Assembly (NCBI GenBank): GCA_030549205.1
Contig: JAUKTV010000004.1
Location: 2,728,001 to 2,792,000, forward strand
Length of the DNA: 64,000 bases
Origin: Apiosordaria backusii
Taxonomy: Eukaryota > Ascomycota > Sordariomycetes > Sordariales > Lasiosphaeriaceae
Direction: 5' to 3'
The translations under genes and the position numbers were made by a program. The notes beneath the pieces are model-generated. The model was given only the letters and a program-made list of their open reading frames with translations. It searched no databases and was not told the origin of the DNA. This document shows, piece by piece, positions 12,120 to 22,400 of the stretch (positions within the stretch are counted from its first letter, which is position 1; each line of letters starts with the position of its first letter).

Positions 12120-12969
12120 ATGGCCGAAACCGCCAATGCCGCGGCTCTCAATGAGTCCCAGATTCCCGAAGTGCCAGCCGAGGTTGCCCAAGGATCCAAG
12201 CAAACTGTCGACCCCTGGAACGTACAAGGAGAGGTTGGCGCAGACGGTCAAATCAAGGCGATTAACTACGATAAGTTGATTGAGGAATTTGGCACCAAGA
12301 AGATCGACGAGGAGCTGCTCGCCAGGTTCGAGCGCGTAACTGGAAAGAAGCCACACCATTTCCTCCGCAGAGGCATCGTCTTTTCGCATCGCGACTTCGA
12401 GCTTATTCTCGACCGCTACGAGCGCAATGAGCCATTCTTCCTCTACACTGGGCGCGGGCCATCGAGCGACTCGATCCATGTTGGACACTGCACTCCCTTT
12501 ATGTTCACAAAATGTATGGACACGGCTTGGCGGGTGTGGAAGGTTGACTAACACGTCACAGGGCTCCAGGATACCTTCGACGTACCTGTAAGTTGCAGTG
12601 GTGATGTTGCACCAATCATCTGCTAACTCAGGCTGGGTAGCTCGTAATCATGTTGACGGACGACGAAAAATACCTGTTCTCGGAGAAGCGCACCATTGAG
12701 GAAGTCCAAGGGTACTGCGACAGCAACATCCGTGACATTATCAGCATGGGTTTTGACCCAAATAAGACTTTCATCTTCTCCGATGTATGAAAACCTCAAT
12801 AATTTCTAGGCTATGTGGTCTAACAAATTATCAGTACGACTATATTGGCGGCGCATTCTATCGCCAAATTACTCGGTTAGCGAAGTATATTATGCTTAAC
12901 CAAGCGCGGGCTATCTTCGGCTTTAACGACTTCTTCAATATCGGCAAGATTTACTTCGGCAGTATTTAA
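12120..12969 (+). pseudogene. WRS1: Cytoplasmic tryptophanyl-tRNA synthetase copy, truncated by RIP-like mutation
   Basis: Tryptophanyl-tRNA synthetase charges tRNA-Trp and is essential. Four exons are readable: 12120-12513, 12562-12587, 12641-12784 and 12835-12969, all with sound splice sites, giving 232 residues. The class I Rossmann fold starts normally, with LYTGRGPSSDSIHVGH (the HIGH-type motif) and VIMLTDDEKYLFSEKR. Exon 4 then shows C-to-T and G-to-A type changes at positions conserved in the family (for example FNDFFNIGKIYFGS where FNDSSNIGKIHFGS is usual) and ends in TAA where a Gln codon is expected. In-frame family-like sequence continues weakly to about 13060, then is lost in the AT-rich island. 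The KMSAS motif and anticodon-binding domain, about half the protein, are missing, so this copy should not work. Exons 1-3 look undamaged. Confidence 0.88.
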
Positions 12970-14280
12970 GGTACGGCTGCCTTTACAAACAGTTTCCCCT
13001 ATATTTTCAGAAAGAACGAAAAGAAAACTGTTAGCATTCCCTATTTAATATAAGAACAGGACTTTCCCTCTTTTTCTAAATCTATCGTTAAGCTAATAGA
13101 TATTCCAGTTTATATACTATTAATTAAGACCTATATTTTAAAGGTTTATATCGCCCTTTAGAAATAAAAAGAAAATATATAGTTAACTATATTAATAACC
13201 TATAATATTATAACTAGACTTACCGTTTAAAAGGTACAGCTTATTAAGCCATTTTTAATCTATTTGTTATTTTTATTAGCCTTTTAAGACCTAAGTATAA
13301 AAATAATAAGTATACTTTTATTAAGTTATAAGTAATTATTATTTATATAATATAGTTTACTTTAATCGACTTAAATACTATCTTTATAATTAATACTTTA
13401 AATTAGATTAAAAATAAAATTAATAAATATACCTTTAATAGTAGTAAAGTATTTATAAAAGAATACTAAATAATAAAAGATAATATAGAAATAAATATTG
13501 CTTATTAATACTTTTGCTTTTTTTTTAAAGACAATAATAAATTTAAAAAGATTTACTTTACTTACTTTAAAGGCAAACTTCTTATAGATAAACTTAAGGC
13601 TTTTTATATTAAAGAACTTTAGACTTTTATTATAGTATTTTAAAAGTAGAAAGCTAAAGTCGATAATATAACTATTAAGCTTTTTATTAATATTAAACTT
13701 TTTATTTAAGTAAGTAACTTTAAAATACTTAAAGTAAATATTGTAATATTAAAGGTAAATGGTATTAAAGGTATTAAAGGCAATAATAAGAAACTTATTA
13801 AAAACCAATTAAAGAAGTTAAAAAAGTAAAGACAAATAAAAGTAAAGAAAGTATAAAAGGCTAAAGAGAAGGAAGGTATTGCAATAGCTTAGCTTATTAT
13901 CTATTTTAATTATTCTTTTTAAGTAAAAATAAAAGTTATTATTAAAAAGTTTATATCTTATAAGTTACTATAATACTATAATAAATATAAATAATATAAA
14001 AAAGTTAATATAGAAAAGTTATTATATTTATAGTATATACTTTTATAAATTATATTTATAGTAAAATTATAAAGTAAGTAAAGAGGAGTAGTTAATAATA
14101 GGGTATAGAACTTAAAGCTTTCTATTAAAGGTAGCTCTATAGGTATAATATTTTTATATCTTTCTTTCTTCTATTAGATATATTTACTATATTATAAACC
14201 TCTAATTTTAAGTTTAGTCTATTATTTTATTTATTTAATTAACCTATCCTTGACTTTTTACTTACCTTTAATTTATTTAC
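12970..14280. mobile_element. RIP-like AT-rich island, probably a decayed repeat or transposon
   Basis: About 1.3 kb of extremely AT-rich DNA, dominated by TA, AA and TT steps and almost empty of CA, TG and CG, with stop codons in every frame. This is the expected result of RIP, which turns C:G into T:A in repeated DNA of filamentous ascomycetes. The left edge is gradual and reaches into the tRNA synthetase copy; the right edge is sharp, 37 bp before the start of the GST gene. Around 13795-13900 one frame still reads as a Lys/Arg-rich segment with stops (ending near KAKEKEGIAIA), so it was probably protein-coding once. I cannot name the family, and I see no terminal repeats. Confidence 0.75.
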
Positions 14281-14317
14281 TAACACTGCCACCGCCATCG
14301 CCGCAATAACAAGCAAA

Positions 14318-15060
14318 ATGTCCTACCACCTCTACATTACCTCCAAAAACTACTCCTCCTGGTCTATACGGCCGTGGCTCCTGATGAAGCAGCTCTCCCT
14401 CGCCTTTGAAGAGAAGTTCCACCCCCTCGCCCCAGGATCTGGGTTCCGCCAGCCGCAATGGAAGGAGTTCTCCCCCGTCTGTCACGTCCCTTGTTTGCAC
14501 TATCACCCCACTCCTGAGTCTGAACCGATCGTCCTGTGGGAATCAGTTGCCATAGTCGAGTTCTTAAATGAGCAATACCCCAACAAGGGATCTACCCCAG
14601 CGATATCGCCGCCAGAGCGTGGGCAAGGAGCGCAGTGGCGGTGATGCATGCGGGATTCGGGACGATAAGGCAGGAGATGGGGATGAATGTTTCTTTGAGG
14701 GTGAGGCTGGAGGATGAGGCGTTTAATGAGGGTATCGTAAAGGAATTGAAGAGGGTTAATGAGCTTTGGGAGGAGGGGCTGACCAAGTTTGGGGGACCTT
14801 TCCTGGCGGGTAAGGAGTTTGGGGCAGTGGATGCTTTTTTTGCGCCGGTGGCGCTGAGGTTGGGGACGTATCTTGGGGCTAAGGAGAGGTACCTTGGGGA
14901 GAAGGCACAAAAGTATTTGGAGGCGATCAATGATTTGGAGGGGGTGAAGGAGTGGGTTTCTGCTGCGGTGAAGGAGAAGGAGAGGCATGAGCCGCATGAG
15001 AGGGAGAATGTGGAGGGGCCTGGAAGGGTGTTGATCAAGGATTTGAGGGTTGAGAAGTAG
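14318..15060 (+). pseudogene. Glutathione S-transferase with a -1 frameshift
   Basis: The N-terminal thioredoxin-like domain is clear: MSYHLYITSKNYSSWSIRPW carries the S-x-x-Y-S-S-W-S-x-R-x-W signature of a bacterial/fungal GST subgroup, and ESVAIVEFLNEQYPNKG ends the glutathione site. That frame runs 14318-14641 and turns to unrelated residues after about 14589. The C-terminal helical domain continues one base out of step, from about 14590 (IYPSDIAARAWARSAV) to the stop at 15060. Reading both frames together gives about 247 residues, the usual size. The break lies in a short G run (AACAAGGGATC), so one lost G explains it. No GT-AG intron could repair it. It may be a real null allele or a homopolymer sequencing error. 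The promoter would lie inside the AT-rich island, since normal sequence begins only 37 bp upstream. Confidence 0.8.
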
Positions 15061-17153
15061 GGGAGGGGAGCTCTAATTGACAGATATTGGATTGCTAGGA
15101 CAAGACCTTCGTGTCTTCATAATGCTTCAACATCGAGGATCCTGGTTTTAGGACTGCATCTTGGCCGCCCCAGCATCCTGGCTATTCTATAAGACCACGA
15201 ATCAAGGGATCCCTACCCGCAATCAACCATCGACAACCAGAAATGCATGCCGTGCCGAGTTGCCAGCCATTCAGCAGCACATGTATTTGCTGTCGAGCAT
15301 GCCGTTTTCTAAGTGGCCATGTCTTTTAGCACTTGCATCGAACAAGTCGGTGTAGTAGGATCCATCCTTAAAAACAGGATCACCATTTTTCAGCTGCGTA
15401 TGGTCGTATGTGATGGTTTTGAGAAGAGATTGGTATTATAGAAGGGCATTTACAAACACCTCGTGAAAGCGTTCATTACACTGCGCTTGGTTTGTGTGCC
15501 TGCAGAGCTCCATTAGAGTTAGACGGCCAAACGGCCAGTGAATGTGTAAAGACCCGTGTAGCTGCTGGCTAAAGGCCTAAGTGGAGATACCTAGATCAAG
15601 GCATGTCTCTCGATGTGTACAGGCCCGGAAGGCAGGGTTTTAATTCCAGTTGACTTTCTATCTTGGCACAACTTTCAGTGTCTGGAATTTTGGCGAGACT
15701 CGGAATTGAGCTGCTGATGTCTCCTTTGAGTGCCATCTCGGGATTTCAGTCATATCTAGTTGAAACAAGCTATCTTCACACTTTGACTCCTTCCCAGACT
15801 CCCATAACACCTGGAGAGTTGCCGTTTATTTGTCATGAGTTTGGAAGCATAGCCCTCCTCCTCCTGTTCAGGTTAGTCAGTCTACGTGTAACAACTCCCA
15901 TGAATTCCCGCGGCAATGCCTATCTGATGACCATAAAATCTTTCACTGCCGTTCTCGACATCAACCCAGCCCCGGAGTTATCCTCCAGCAGGCGCGCCTC
16001 CCCCCTACCAAGAACTCCGGACCACACCTCCGATCTTACTCATACACAAAGCAGGTAACTCCGTAATGTGTTGAGTCTATTGGGCGTGGAGGTGCTATCC
16101 GACAAACGCCTCAGCCCTACCTGTCTGACGCGCGTAACAGCAAGTACCGCACATCAAGACACCCCTTTCCCGCGGCCCTCTCAAAACATAACTAATTACG
16201 AGGTAGTCGGTCCTTGACGTATGGATGGATGGATGGATGTTGCCGTCCAACTACCGCCAACGGCGCAGTAAACGCAGTCATGTAGGTAGGCAAGTAGCAC
16301 AACATATGCGGACCCGATCCCTCGGCCTCATCTTATCTCATCCTCCCGTGACACAAGTTTGAACCAACGAGCCGGGTCGGGTCGGTTACATACCTCCATG
16401 TAGGAAACTTGTTTTGACATTTGCACCAATCGCTTAAAAGAAAAGCAAAATACAACAGATGTGTAAGGCAAACAGTGGTTGTGCAACTTTGTCAATTATT
16501 TGTCAAATCTTTTCCAGCGACTCCCCATTCCCATCCCTTACTGAGTGCATGTCTCACTCTTACTAGCCCTAGTGATGTAAGCGCCGCCCTTTCCCCCCTA
16601 AAGCCCTTGCTTTGCTTGCCCCATAGATGCTTTTTGATGATTCAGTTCCAAACAGCAGCCCAACTAAACTCCTCATTGGATGCAAAAGAAAGCATGCAGT
16701 AGCAAATAAAAGAAAATATACAATTGTCCCAATTAGAAAGTAAAACGATAAAGAAAGGAATATCTGGTATCTTTGGTAGCGCACTGGGGTGATATCCTTC
16801 CTTTTGTGTTTTGTGTGTGGGTATATAGATAGCGGCCGTGACGACATTATAATTTTCCCGCGAGAATACAGATATCCTCAACGCCTGGGTTGTTTGTGAT
16901 AGTGATGGTGATGATGGTGGTGATGCTAAATTACAGGTGTACATGAAAAGGAAAACAAAAAATGTGAAACGTAAAAATGGCGGTAGAGTAAAACAGTGTG
17001 GTTTGAAGTGAAAAGTGGCGAAGTGAGTGACATGAAGGGGTACCAAAAGAAGACATATATGTGTGTGTGTGTCAAAGATAGTATGCGGGTCGGCCGTAGC
17101 ATCGTAACTCGGTGAGCGCGAGATCATGAAATGCCAAGAAGAGAAAATAATAA
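15061..17153. other. Intergenic region between GST and the Uds1-like gene
   Basis: Two kilobases between convergent genes. It contains a short (GGAT)n-type tetranucleotide run near 16222-16240, a (GATGGT)-like run near 16898-16925 and a GT run near 17057-17073. Open frames at 15663-16058 and 16642-17241 overlap low-complexity DNA and match no family I know. No RNA gene seen. Confidence 0.45.
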
Positions 17154-19452
17154 TCAAGGTTTGAACACCGCGTTGGTAAGGAAGAATTCTTCGCTCGCAA
17201 TTGTGGGTGCCACGATGGGAGATGTCGATGTTGTTGAGCAAGTGGTGGTGGGAGGAGTCGAGGCGGACGAAAGCGACGACGAAGAACTCTTAGGCTCAAG
17301 TTTGGAAATGGGAAGTGGCATCCTGGCAGGAGAGCCGCTCTTCAGAAACATCTGGCTGCCACGGGTGCGATTCCACTTCTTCCTCTCAGCATCTGACACA
17401 GGCTCCTCCTTCGTCGCGTTTTCTACCCCACCCATGTTGCTGATGGTTTGCTCGACATCGGCAAGGAGTGCGTACACGTCATTGTCGGCGTAGATGCGGA
17501 TCGTCTCGGCCCTCTTCAGAGTCGTTCCAGACTCTCCGCCCTTCCCTTCAATTGGAGCAGCCTCCTCAGTCAAGGGATCCTCCATGATGGTAGAGGGAAC
17601 TTGAGCAACCACTCGCTGCGGCGAAGCAGAAGGCGAGGTCTGCGTAAAGGCAGTCTTGGTAGGGCTTCGGGGGGGAGTCGACATGCTGGTCGGGCAGTTC
17701 AGGGGGCGAACGCCCATAGCGAGCTGCAGAGACTCGCTGACACCAGCAACGCCCGCAGGTGGGACCGCAAGGGTGGCTGCGGCGGCGACGTGCTCCAGAA
17801 GCTTCTGACGGACCCGCATCCGACGGTTCTCGGCGTGCTCAAGTTTGGTAACCCAGTCATCGATCGATGCGTCAAGCTCCGCAAGGGCTTCCTCTTGCTT
17901 CAGCATGGAGTCGTGACTGAATTTGGCTGTTCGAGGTGATCGCAAGTATTGGCAGATGCGAGTGTGGAGATTACGTCGTCCAGCACGAAGCGAGGTATAG
18001 GTGCGGCGAAGGTATTCCGTGCGCTCATCAAGCTGACGAAGTTCCCTCGAAAGATTGTCGACATCGTCCTTTCTCAAAACCTCAAACCTGGCCGCTTGTT
18101 GGAGAGCTTGCTTGTGCAAGGCAGCAGCCTCTACAGGGCTGAGCATGTTGACCGCATCACTTGCTTTCCATCCCTTAGGTAGCTGTTCAAATGCTCTTCG
18201 GTCCGCACTCGTGCCTCTCTTGGACTCGGTTCGTCGCGACACAGTGCCAATAAGGGTGAGGTCTGATCGCTTCCGTGGACGCCCTCTCTCCATGATACTT
18301 CCTGTATCCGACACGTTCCTGGTGTGGCCATGAGGAGCTTGTGGTGTCTCGTCATTGGGCTCAGCCTTTGGTGTGGCCGAGAGGTCCGGTGAACCTTCTT
18401 TTGGGGTCCCAACAACCGCATAATTAGCGACACGTTCCCATGGCCTGGGCGATGATCGATGCTCGACTGGGGCGGACATCGGGGCGGAGACAGGAGTTGG
18501 GAGTGTGGAGTTAGTCATGGCGGTAGTGGCGGCTGATGCCGGTGTTGTCAAGGCGGCCGAAAGGGGAGTGAAAGGAGTCTTGATTCTGGGAGAATCATCA
18601 GTCTTTGCTGAGCGGAGGGCAACATCCACGGGTGTGCTGCCCGATCGAAGCCGATTAAGTGAGATTTGCCGTGCCAGGCGAGGAACTGCTGAGGTTGATG
18701 GTGGAATGACCAGAGGCGCGAGATTCTTGGGTGATAATGGTTGTCGAAGCTCACCATGACTCCTGAACCCGCTTCTAAGCTCGTGTTTTTGTTCCGGTGA
18801 TTGCTCTAATGTTGGTGCCAGAAAATCCACCATTTGGTTCTGCTTCCATGACGTTCCCGGTGCACTGATAGAGCGCTCATGAAAGGGTGGTCGGCCTGGA
18901 ATCGTGGCTATCAAAGCGTTAGACAAAAAACACAGATGCGTTCTAGGCGTGGAAACATACGAGAGTCCATGGCCACTTCTTGTACGGTTGTCATAGGTCC
19001 CAACTCTGGGACGCTGACCTTTCGTCTGCGAATGAGATTGTGTTCCTTGATCCGTATCCTGAGTCCTGTCACAGCAGGAGTCTTCTCGCCCTTCTCCCCG
19101 TTTTGTGACATGGCCAAAGCAAATGCCTGTTCGGGATCCAGAGCCTTCCCAGGGGCAGTAGCTGCCTGCCTCTCTTTGGGAAAGAGCTGGTATTTTCTCT
19201 CTGCTGTCTGCTGCATTCTCCACGCGAATGGTTTGCTCTCGCCAGATGAGGTAGTGTTTAGCTGTGTCTCAATGTGTAAGCTTAAAGCCAAGGCCACGGC
19301 AAGAGACGGAATGTGATCTGGGGTTTAAAGTGGTTGCATACCGAATCATTGGAAGCTTGCGGGGTGACTGCTTTTGATATAGTATTGAGGCTAAGTAGAA
19401 GGTCGTCCGAGTCGGAACTAGAGCCCCCCAGGCAGTTGGCAATGTGAGCCAT
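17154..19452 (-). CDS. Uds1-like ('up-regulated during septation') coiled-coil protein
   Basis: There are three exons: 19452-19342, 19261-18961 and 18907-17154 (721 residues), with GTATGC and GTATGT donors and ACACAG and TGATAG acceptors. The first ATG gives MAHIANCLGGSSSDSDDLLL. The conserved part, about residues 390-513, is predicted helical and coiled-coil (SRELRQLDERTEYLRRTYTS, then LKQEEALAELDASIDDWVTK and ENRRMRVRQKLLEHVAAA), which I recognise as the Uds1 domain of filamentous fungi. The remainder is Ser/Thr/Pro-rich and probably disordered, with many SP/TP sites that could be phosphorylated by proline-directed kinases. A role in septation is known only by family name; no enzyme motif is visible. 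Family assignment is moderately sure, gene structure is very sure. Confidence 0.78.
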
Positions 19453-22400
19453 TGGTGTGGTGTAGACGCAAAGCCGGGTCTGTGTAAGAGGTATATAGTC
19501 GCACTGGCCCGGAAGATGTGCTGCGGTTAAGGGCCAGGAAACGTTTTGGGCTTCCCGTGTCTGTCGGCCGGTTGATAGGCTGGAGGAGTTGACGGTATGC
19601 ATGCACTTGTTTTCTCCAACCAGGACGCCCTCGAGGTCTTAAGAGTCTGATGGAAATTCGAGACCGAACATGGCCCCCCAAAGTGGATAACAAACCCCAG
19701 GCCCTGCTCACAAGGGGCAAAGAATTGAATCGTGTGTGACAGGGAAAGACAGGTAGAGAGCAGTGCAGGGAATCGAGGTTTGGCACATGGCAACTCCATA
19801 TCTTTCCGGTGGGGGTGCACAGTATGCAAAGCAGCCAGGACAAGACCTGCCAGTGAGGACCCCTTGCCTCGACATCTTGGGATTTTTTTTTTCAGAGGTA
19901 TCTCTGCGGCCTGGACACGAGAAAGCACTGGGGGAAAAGGGCCTGAGACAAGCCATCGTTGTTGCTCCCTGGTACCTATCCGAGCTTTGAGAAGTGGGGG
20001 GTACTCGATGCACAACCATGTCCGAGGCGAGGAGTCGAGTACCCAGAACCCTGGCTTGAGAGCTCAAAGGGGAAAGGCCGCCGTCCAGATACATGATGAG
20101 ACATGCCCAGAAAGTAAGAAAAGCTGCTGCAAGAGGCACAGAGTGAAACCGCTAAGACCAGTTCAGGGCCGACCGAGCATCCCTGCTAGGAAGACAGGGG
20201 GCTTCAACTGTTGCCCCACCACACAGGGATTGCGCCGCAACCCAAGACTGTACGTGCCTGTCCATATCTGGCCGTCGCTATGAACTATTCTTCCACGGAT
20301 GCCCTCTAGCAGACCAATTGGTGGCCCATGGCTAAATGAAGGGACGTTGGTAGAGCTGGGGTGCAGCATCTGAGAGTGCAGACGAAATGCAGCATGTGCG
20401 GAATAGCCAGGACGGCATCAGCGTCGGCACAGACCCTCTAACCTCTGAGGAGACGGAATATTGGCGGATAGTAGAGGGTAAAGATGTCTGAAGGGAAAGC
20501 CGGCAGACGAATAAGATGGAAGCCAGCATCGACAGGAGTGTTGCCGGAGGACGGGAGTTTCACGGATAGCTGAGCTGTGCAGTAAACGACGTTCCACGTT
20601 CATGCCGGTTGCTCTTTGGGCCCTGGAAGAGGAACTCTTCAGCGTTCGGCCGTTGCGGATCGATATTGAGTAGAGGTGAAATCGGCAGTGTGGTTGAAGA
20701 TGGATGCAGAACCCTGTGCCATCCCCTCTCCTCAACGACCCCGCATCCCATCCCAGCAAGAAGCTTGAGAGCACAGCGAACGGAAATGCTAAGACCCCTC
20801 CTTCAACAGCTTCAGAGCTTCAAAGCGGGAAGCAACATGGCCTCTAGCCTGTGGATATGTCAGTTCTGAGGGGCTCGACGGGGTGGCATCCTCTCTATCC
20901 ATCAAAGTCCCTGCGATGACCCCAAGGTCAGCGGTCTCTCACAACGATATTCCGATACCGCTTCCGCTCGATCCGATTCTTCATGGCCCCTCTATGAGCG
21001 GCATATACAGTGAAGTTGTGGAGAGGTCGTAACATCGCTCTGGTCAGTGCACTTAATACAGATGGAGAGGTGATGGCTCGCACGGACGTCTCGATTTCGC
21101 GATGCTGTATCTGCACAGCTCATTGGTCGGCCGGTGCATGAAGGAGTTGAAGGGCGGATGAAGAAGCCTGCTCGAGGCGTCTGAGAGCGGCTGGATCCTG
21201 TGATCAGTTGCGTAAGAAAGAGGAACAAGCGCGAGACTCTCAATCGCTTCGCGGCAACCCCACGTTCGATAACGGCGCCCCAAATCAACTCTCACAAGAC
21301 AAACCCCCAGCTCAGTGTCATCTGAACTGGCACCTTCCTGGCAGGGCAGGCAGCGGTAGTTCACGGCGCCGGCGATATGGAGACGGTGCCACCCGCGTGA
21401 GCTCAGGCATTCTTTTGGTGCGACGGAGTCGAAGAGAGACGTTGACAGTGGAGTATGGTTCGAAGCCATGATCCGCACAATGACAACGGCTGACTCACTG
21501 CACTGTCTGATAACTGCTTCAGCTCAGGGTGAAGGCATGAAGCCGGTGGCAAGATTGAAGAGAAAAACGTTTGATGAAACACATGACGGAATGATTTTTG
21601 CTTGAATATCGCCGTTTCTTGGTGGTTGTTTGATTCCAACCTGGCAGGCATTGGCCACTGTCATGCGTCCAAAAAAGGAAGTGTTGAATGACACTGGCAG
21701 TGTACGGTAAGTGAGGGGTAAGGTAAATTGCGGGACGTTACACTACTAGCGGCCTTTGTGACAACACTCAACATCACCCAAGAATCTTACATACCGAGTT
21801 TATACTCCTGTTTTTTGGGTTCAGATTAGGACTGAGAATAAGCCCTCTGGCATTTTTGTTTCATGCATTGATCCTCCTGCTAACGTCATTTCCATGTGAC
21901 AGCCTCGATCTTCATCTCTGATATCTTCTAGTCATGATCACCAAGCCTCTATACCGCTTGGCTTTAAACGGCCACTAACGCCGTCTGTCAGAGAAGCAGA
22001 GAACTCCATCTTCGAATCCGCCTTGCCCAGAAGAGGCGACCTTCATCACAGTAGGGAAAGCCCACGAAGCTGTCAATGCGCTTCACGACTAAAGCCGAAT
22101 CCAGGATGGTCGAGAACAGACCCTGGAGGCCATGTGTCCCATGGGCCATGGCGGACCCGAAATAACCGTTTGTATCTGACAGTCTGGACTTTGACCTCGC
22201 CTCCCTCGACATAGGTGTGTGTCGCACACAGCGTCTTTTCTAAACAAGTCTATCTACTACCTCAAGGACCTAGATCTTCGTTCATCATATTCCGGCTGCC
22301 CGAATTCGGAGCTTCTATTTGCAACATGATGCTTGTTGGCCACGCGCAGACAATATTCCCTAGTGGCGTGCATCCCCTCACGATGTAAGCGAGCTGGATG

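Noticed and set aside
12967..12969. Natural short isoform of tryptophanyl-tRNA synthetase ending at 232 residues
   Set aside because: Family-like sequence continues in frame past the TAA with mutated residues, and the catalytic KMSAS half is missing.
21432..21482. T-arm-like hairpin TATGG-TTCGAAG-CCATG
   Set aside because: The stem pairs, but no matching acceptor stem, D-arm or anticodon arm exists upstream.
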